A DNA stretch of 64,000 bases from Bradyrhizobium sp. MOS002 (GTDB lineage Bacteria; Pseudomonadota; Alphaproteobacteria; Rhizobiales; Xanthobacteraceae), in assembly GCF_003020115.1 (NCBI RefSeq), contig NZ_PYFX01000010.1:1-64000 (forward strand), read 5' to 3'. Positions 59,925 to 64,000 of this stretch are shown piece after piece (the stretch's first letter is position 1; every line of letters begins with the position of its first letter). A program made the translations under genes and the position numbers. The notes under the pieces were generated by a model. It made no database searches. It had not been told where the DNA came from and saw only the letters and a program-made list of their open reading frames with translations.

Positions 59925-60807
59925 CTCCACCATGCTCGCCCCGCAAAGCCGCACTTACGAGTCTCACGGCCTGCGGCTGCACTATGCCGACTGGGGCAAC
60001 GACGGCGCGCCCGTCGCAATCCTGGTCCATGGCGGGCGCGATCATTGCCGAAGCTGGGACGTCATCGCCCGGTCGTTGCAGCCGCATTTTCACGTGCTCG
60101 CACCCGACCTGCGCGGTCACGGTGATTCCGACTGGACCAAAGGCGGCAGCTACGCGCTGACGGAGTATGTGTACGATCTCGCCCAGCTCGTCCGTGCCAT
60201 CGCGGCGCCTCAGGTGACTCTCATCGGCCATTCCATGGGCGGCATGGTCAGCCTGATCTTTACAGGGTCATTTCCCGAACAGGTCTCAAAGCTGGTCGTG
60301 CTCGACGGCGTGACGATGTTGCCGGATGCACCAAAACCGCCGGTGCATGAGCGGATCGGCAAATGGGTCGGCCAGCTGGACAAGCTGCACGACCGCGCGC
60401 CGCGCCGCTATTCGACCCTCGAAGACGCGGCGGCGCAGATGGTCCTTCACAACAAGCGGCTGTCCCGCGACCTCGCGCTGCATCTCGCCACCCACGGCGC
60501 GCGGCAGAACGAGGACGGCACCTATAGCTGGAAGTTCGATCCCTACCAGCGCGCCTCTGCGCCGCACCGGCTCTGGCCGGACGATCACATCGCGCTGTGG
60601 TCGCGCATAACCTGTCCGACGCTGCTCTTGAATGCCGGCGAAAGCTTTCTGGCTGGCGCGAGAGCCGCGGGCCTGGAGCGCTACTTTCCGCAGGCGCGCG
60701 TCGAGACCATCGCCGGGGCCGGACACTGGCTGCAGCATGACAAGCCGCAGGAGGTGTTGGGTGAGATCCGGAAGTTTCTCGGGCTGGCGGAGGAAAGCGG
60801 CGGCTAG
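59917..60807 (+). CDS. Alpha/beta hydrolase
   Basis: A 296-aa alpha/beta-hydrolase-fold enzyme: oxyanion region LVHGGRDHCRSWD, PDLRGHGDSDW, nucleophile elbow GHSMGG (Ser near residue 107), acid in the NAGESF region and catalytic His in AGAGHWLQHDKP. No signal peptide, so cytoplasmic. It could be an esterase, a C-C bond hydrolase or a haloperoxidase-like enzyme; the substrate is not readable. The start overlaps the LysE stop by eight bases, so these two are translationally coupled and may form one unit with the HxlR and fabF genes. A second ATG at 59932 is possible. Confidence 0.85.
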   Translation: MDSSTMLAPQSRTYESHGLRLHYADWGNDGAPVAILVHGGRDHCRSWDVIARSLQPHFHVLAPDLRGHGDSDWTKGGSYALTEYVYDLAQLVRAIAAPQVTLIGHSMGGMVSLIFTGSFPEQVSKLVVLDGVTMLPDAPKPPVHERIGKWVGQLDKLHDRAPRRYSTLEDAAAQMVLHNKRLSRDLALHLATHGARQNEDGTYSWKFDPYQRASAPHRLWPDDHIALWSRITCPTLLLNAGESFLAGARAAGLERYFPQARVETIAGAGHWLQHDKPQEVLGEIRKFLGLAEESGG

Positions 60808-60821
60808 CTCCGCAATATCCG

Positions 60822-60901
60822 CGTCATTGCGAGCGCAGCGAAGCAATCCAGACTGTCACCGTGGAGAGATACTGGATTGCTTCGCTGCGCTCGCAATGAC
60901 G
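60822..60901. repeat. Palindromic repeat, family C copy 2
   Basis: CGTCATTGCGAGCGCAGCGA and TCGCTGCGCTCGCAATGACG, extended by AGCAATCCAG / CTGGATTGCT. Its inner loop ACTGTCACCGTGGAGAGAT is close to the reverse complement of that of copy 1. It lies between the convergent hydrolase and ispE genes. Confidence 0.92.
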
Positions 60902-60908
60902 AACAGAT

Positions 60909-61802
60909 CTAGCTCAACGTCCCCGCGTGCACCCACCAGCCGGAATGATCCCTGCGGACCTTCTCGGCGGCGGCATGCGCCTCGGCAGACGCGCCATAGA
61001 TCGCAAAACACGTCGCACCCGAGCCGGACATGCGGGCGAGCTTGACCCCGGCGGAGCCACGCAAGGCGTCCAACACGTCGCCAATCACCGGCTCGATGCG
61101 CATCGCGGGGGCTTCGAGATCGTTGGCGACGGTCTCGAGAGTATTGACCCAATCGGCAATGGAGGCGCCCTCGTCCGGCCAGGCCGGGGCGTTGAGGACG
61201 GAGGTGGCGCCGACCAGGAGTTCGCCGTTGCGCAGGCCCAGCGCCTGGAACACATCCTTGGTCGCGACCGGCACGCGCGGATTGACCATCACGCAGGGCA
61301 TGCTCGGCAGCATCAAGGGCAGCAGCTGCTCGCCGACACCGGTCATGTCGCAGGCGCGCGAGAACAGACACACCGGCACGTCGGCGCCGGTCGCAAGCGC
61401 AACCTTCTGCAGCCGCGGGTCGTCGAGCGACAGATCGTTGAGACGGACCAGCAACCGCAGCGCCGCCGCGGCGTCGGCCGAGCCGCCGCCAATGCCGGCC
61501 GCGACCGGGAGCACCTTGTCGAGCGCGAAGGCGCCCAGCTTCAGGTTGGGCACGGCTTCGGCCAGGAGCTTGGCCGCCTTGACCACGAGATTGTCGGCCA
61601 TATCGCCGCAGGCCGCCGCAAGCGGCCCCGTCGTGGTGAGCTTCAGCTCATCGCCGGGCTCGAGCGTGAGCCGGTCGGCGCAATCGGCAAAGGCGACCAC
61701 GCTTTCGAGATCATGATAGCCGTCGGCACGACGGCCGACCACGCGAAGGCTCAGATTGACCTTCGCGCGCCCTTCTTCAATCAACGCCGGCATTGACGAC
61801 AC
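60909..61802 (-). CDS. ispE: 4-diphosphocytidyl-2-C-methyl-D-erythritol kinase
   Basis: A 297-aa GHMP kinase phosphorylating CDP-methylerythritol in the MEP route to isoprenoids. AKVNLSLRVVGRRADGYHDLESVV contains the substrate Lys and the Asp/His-rich loop, and LPVAAGIGGGSADAAAALR is the ATP phosphate-binding loop; ARMSGSGATCFAIYG is the C-terminal GHMP motif. It supplies IPP for the polyprenyl synthase found 4 kb away, although the two genes are not co-transcribed. The start is ATG at 61802, with a second ATG three codons later. Confidence 0.95.
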   Translation of the reverse strand: MSSMPALIEEGRAKVNLSLRVVGRRADGYHDLESVVAFADCADRLTLEPGDELKLTTTGPLAAACGDMADNLVVKAAKLLAEAVPNLKLGAFALDKVLPVAAGIGGGSADAAAALRLLVRLNDLSLDDPRLQKVALATGADVPVCLFSRACDMTGVGEQLLPLMLPSMPCVMVNPRVPVATKDVFQALGLRNGELLVGATSVLNAPAWPDEGASIADWVNTLETVANDLEAPAMRIEPVIGDVLDALRGSAGVKLARMSGSGATCFAIYGASAEAHAAAEKVRRDHSGWWVHAGTLS

Positions 61803-61826
61803 GCCCCCAGAACTTAGTTCTTCATA

Positions 61827-61874
61827 CGCATGATCTTGCCGGAAAACCGCTACACACTTTTCCGGATCATGCGC
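61827..61874. repeat. Palindromic repeat, family H copy 2
   Basis: CGCATGATCTTGCCGGAAAA at the left and TTTTCCGGATCATGCG at the right, the same design as 9562-9610. It sits between the TPR gene stop and the ispE start. Confidence 0.8.
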
Positions 61875-61879
61875 TCAAC

Positions 61880-63682
61880 TCAGCCGCCCTTGCCGTCGTC
61901 CTTCTTCTTCTCCTTCTCCGCCTGCGCAGCCGAGGAGTTCGAATTGTCGTCGGTCATTCCGTTTGCGATCTTGGCTTCGATCTTCGGAAGCTCATCCGGC
62001 TCGGGCTTGAGATCGCGGGCGTGGGCCCACTGGAACTTGGCTTCCAACGTGCGGCCGACACGCCAATAGGCGTCGCCAAGGTGATCGTTGATGGTGGGAT
62101 CCTCGGGCTTGAGGTCGATGGCGCGCTCGAGGTTCTTCACCGCGTCCTCGTAATTGCCGATGCGGTAATAGGCCCAGCCGAGGGAGTCGACGATATAGCC
62201 GTCGTCCGGGCGCTGCTCGACCGCCCGCTTGATCATCTTCATGCCTTCGTCGAGATTGATGCCCTGGTCGATCCAGGAATAGCCGAGATAGTTGAGGACG
62301 TGCGGCTGGTCGGGCTGCAGCTCGAGCGCCTTCTTCATGTCGGCTTCGGCCTTGCTCCACTGCTTGGAGCGCTCCTCGCAGATGCCGCGATAATAATACC
62401 AGACGCTGTTGGCCTTGTCGTTGCCGGCCGGCAGCACGTCGACGCCTTGCGAGTAGGTCGCGCCGCATTCGCCGAACTTCTTGCGGCCGCGCTCGATGTT
62501 ACCGAGCGCCATGATGGCTTCGAGATCCTTGGAATCCTCAGTGGTGACGCCCTTGAGGATCTTGATCGCCTCGTCGGTGCGGTCTGCGGAATCCAGATCG
62601 ATGGCGAGCTGGATCTGCGCGTTGCGCTTGAGGGGCGACGACGCCGGCACCCGCTCATAGACCTTGATCGCCATCTGCGGCCGCTTCACCGATTCATAGA
62701 GATCGGCGAGCGAGAGCAGCGCCAGGGGATGGGTGGGCTGGAGGTAGAGCGAGAGCTGGAGATAGACCAGCGCCAGATCCTCGCCGCCGCGGCGGGTCAG
62801 CGTGGCGCCGATGCCGTAGAGCGCTTCGGCGGCGCCGGCTTGCGCGCTATCGACCAGCGGCAGCATCTTCTTGCCGGCCTTGGTGTCGCGCAGCCCTTCC
62901 GCGATCAGCGGATGGCGGGCGAGCTTCTTGTCGAAAGCCTGGTAGACCGTGGTCGCGGCGGCCGAGTCCTTGTTGCGCGACAGCCAGCGCGCATAGGCCT
63001 CGGTGACCCGCAGCATGGAATCGTCGAGCTTGTAGGCGCGCTCGAAGCGGGTGCCCGCGTCCTTCTCCTTGCCGGCGAGCTCGAGGATCATGCCGGCGTG
63101 GAGATCCTTGAACAGCGGATACCATTCCGGACCGGCCAGCTTGTCGATGGTGGCGACGCCGCCCTTGGCATCGCCCGCGCCATAGGCGGCCCAGCCCGAC
63201 AGCAGCGTGGCGACGAGATCGGTGATCGGACCGCGGATCGACTGGTTGATGTTGGTCTGCGCAGTCGCGTACTTCTTGAACTTGAGATCGTGCACGCCGA
63301 CGACGAGGCGCGCAACGCGGTTGGTCTTGTCAATGGTCAGGATGCGCTCGGCGAGCTTGACGGCTTCGTCGATGTCACCGTCGGCAACCGAGGAGATGAA
63401 GGCGCGGTCGAGCAGCTCGTTGTTCTTGGGGTCGGTGCGCAGGGCCGAGCGATAGAACGCTGCGGCGGAGGCAGCGTCGCGCTCGACGCTGGCGTGGCGG
63501 GCGGCGAGATAGCTGCCGGAGGTGGTCAGCGCCTTCAGATCGTTTCGGGTCGGAAACTGGGCCGCCGTGTCGGACGGATGGTCCGGGGTCTGCGCCAGGA
63601 CCGCGCCGGGGACCGTCGCCATCGCTGTGCCCATGAGGGCAATGGCGGCAACAGTCCAACGGTTGAAACGATTTGAAAGCAT
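61880..63682 (-). CDS. Tetratricopeptide-repeat exported protein
   Basis: A 600-aa protein with a signal peptide (RWTVAAIALMGTAMATVPGAVLAQ) and TPR units throughout: ARHASVERDAASAAAFYRSALRTDP, the C-terminal group ALELQPDQPHVLNYLGYSW, VEQRPDDGYIVDSLGWAYYRIGNYEDAVKNLERAI (in two readable segments) and NDHLGDAYWRVG are clear repeats. The last ~40 residues are polar and Lys-rich. It probably acts as a periplasmic scaffold or in envelope biogenesis. The ATG at 63682 is preferred over 40 upstream residues that lack structure. Many alphaproteobacteria keep such a TPR gene beside ispE. Confidence 0.88.
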   Translation of the reverse strand: MLSNRFNRWTVAAIALMGTAMATVPGAVLAQTPDHPSDTAAQFPTRNDLKALTTSGSYLAARHASVERDAASAAAFYRSALRTDPKNNELLDRAFISSVADGDIDEAVKLAERILTIDKTNRVARLVVGVHDLKFKKYATAQTNINQSIRGPITDLVATLLSGWAAYGAGDAKGGVATIDKLAGPEWYPLFKDLHAGMILELAGKEKDAGTRFERAYKLDDSMLRVTEAYARWLSRNKDSAAATTVYQAFDKKLARHPLIAEGLRDTKAGKKMLPLVDSAQAGAAEALYGIGATLTRRGGEDLALVYLQLSLYLQPTHPLALLSLADLYESVKRPQMAIKVYERVPASSPLKRNAQIQLAIDLDSADRTDEAIKILKGVTTEDSKDLEAIMALGNIERGRKKFGECGATYSQGVDVLPAGNDKANSVWYYYRGICEERSKQWSKAEADMKKALELQPDQPHVLNYLGYSWIDQGINLDEGMKMIKRAVEQRPDDGYIVDSLGWAYYRIGNYEDAVKNLERAIDLKPEDPTINDHLGDAYWRVGRTLEAKFQWAHARDLKPEPDELPKIEAKIANGMTDDNSNSSAAQAEKEKKKDDGKGG

Positions 63683-64000
63683 CGGGGCTCGCCTTGAGTT
63701 GGTAGTGCCTGGGTTTGCAGAAGGCCGTATCGCATGCGAACGCGGCCGGTGGCATGGGGACCCGGAACCGTCGGGCCGACAATGCCGCTTTTGGCGCTTC
63801 ACCGCAAGGATTCGGGCCGGGCGATCCCCTCCGCACGGCCCAAATCGGCCAAGTGACCGGTCAAGAGCGCCCCAAGACGCCGCTAGTATGGCCTTATCGT
63901 GACCATGGGCCGCGACCGCGGCCGGGTTCTCACGCGAACGTGCGTCACACGGCCAAGGTCACGCAATATTGGTCGCATGGGGTCTTGGCCACGTGAATCG
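63683..64000. other. Gene-free end of the window
   Basis: About 318 bp upstream of the TPR gene. No protein-like frame on either strand reaches the end, and I see no hairpin or conserved box. It probably contains the TPR gene promoter, and perhaps that of a divergent gene lying outside. Confidence 0.4.

Noticed and set aside
61793..63676. 627-codon plus-strand open frame
   Set aside because: Antisense shadow of the TPR gene.
1..64000. CRISPR arrays, insertion sequences, prophage or defence islands
   Set aside because: No regularly spaced direct repeats, transposase, integrase or phage structural genes were seen; the recurring elements are short palindromes.

Overview
The window looks like a chromosomal segment of a Bradyrhizobium-type alphaproteobacterium (Nitrobacteraceae). 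This is inferred from the high G+C sequence with many GTG/TTG starts, FixJ/NodW-like receivers, the NadQ-type NAD regulator with a nadABC operon, a cluster of four chemoreceptors, GGAAC-based alphaproteobacterial stress promoters, and many short intergenic palindromes of the kind seen in rhizobial genomes. No insertion sequence, prophage, CRISPR array or integrase is visible.

Layout. 1-4.0 kb: sparse accessory-like stretch with two orphan response regulators, a Cys-rich exported protein, an Arg-rich 11-residue-repeat exported protein and small unknowns. 4.0-8.0 kb: N-carbamoyl-D-amino-acid hydrolase, a run of very small proteins (one behind a consensus general-stress promoter), and an orphan Bug-type solute-binding protein. 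8.4-16.5 kb: tRNA-Pro(CGG), threonylcarbamoyl-AMP synthase, D-2-hydroxyglutarate-dehydrogenase-like flavoenzyme with GNAT and NudK, a cysteine version of the PrdB/GrdB reductase family paired with a CaiB-type CoA-transferase, an SRAP protein and a Nudix hydrolase. 16.5-20.3 kb: an ECF sigma factor with DUF4142 and cupredoxin genes, then sseA. 20.4-28.6 kb: dihydroorotase, the overlapping ygfZ-tag-HD operon, a phosphatase, nadQ and a large DUF2339 membrane protein.

28.6-36.5 kb: four methyl-accepting chemotaxis proteins in a row on the minus strand; the last two carry almost identical signalling domains. 36.7-40.1 kb: small proteins, AcuI/YhdH reductase and an MFS transporter. 40.3-44.1 kb: nadABC behind a perfect 23-bp palindrome, probably the target of NadQ encoded 16 kb away. 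44.2-49.2 kb: SleB-like cell-wall hydrolase and pyruvate phosphate dikinase with a histone-H1-like tail. 49.2-57.0 kb: small proteins, glyQ-glyS, an S49 peptidase, a methyltransferase with DUF2007, and a long-chain polyprenyl diphosphate synthase. 57.4-63.7 kb: an HxlR regulator with its own palindrome leading a fabF-like/LysE/hydrolase group, then ispE and a TPR protein.

The best candidates for something new are the ECF sigma/DUF4142/cupredoxin module with a repeated promoter motif (GGAAC, 17 bp, ATCCAA), the cysteine PrdB-like/CoA-transferase pair, the lysine-rich tail on PPDK, the paired nad operators 63 bp apart, and eight families of intergenic palindromes in one 64-kb stretch. All functional calls are by reading the sequence and family knowledge; no database search was run.
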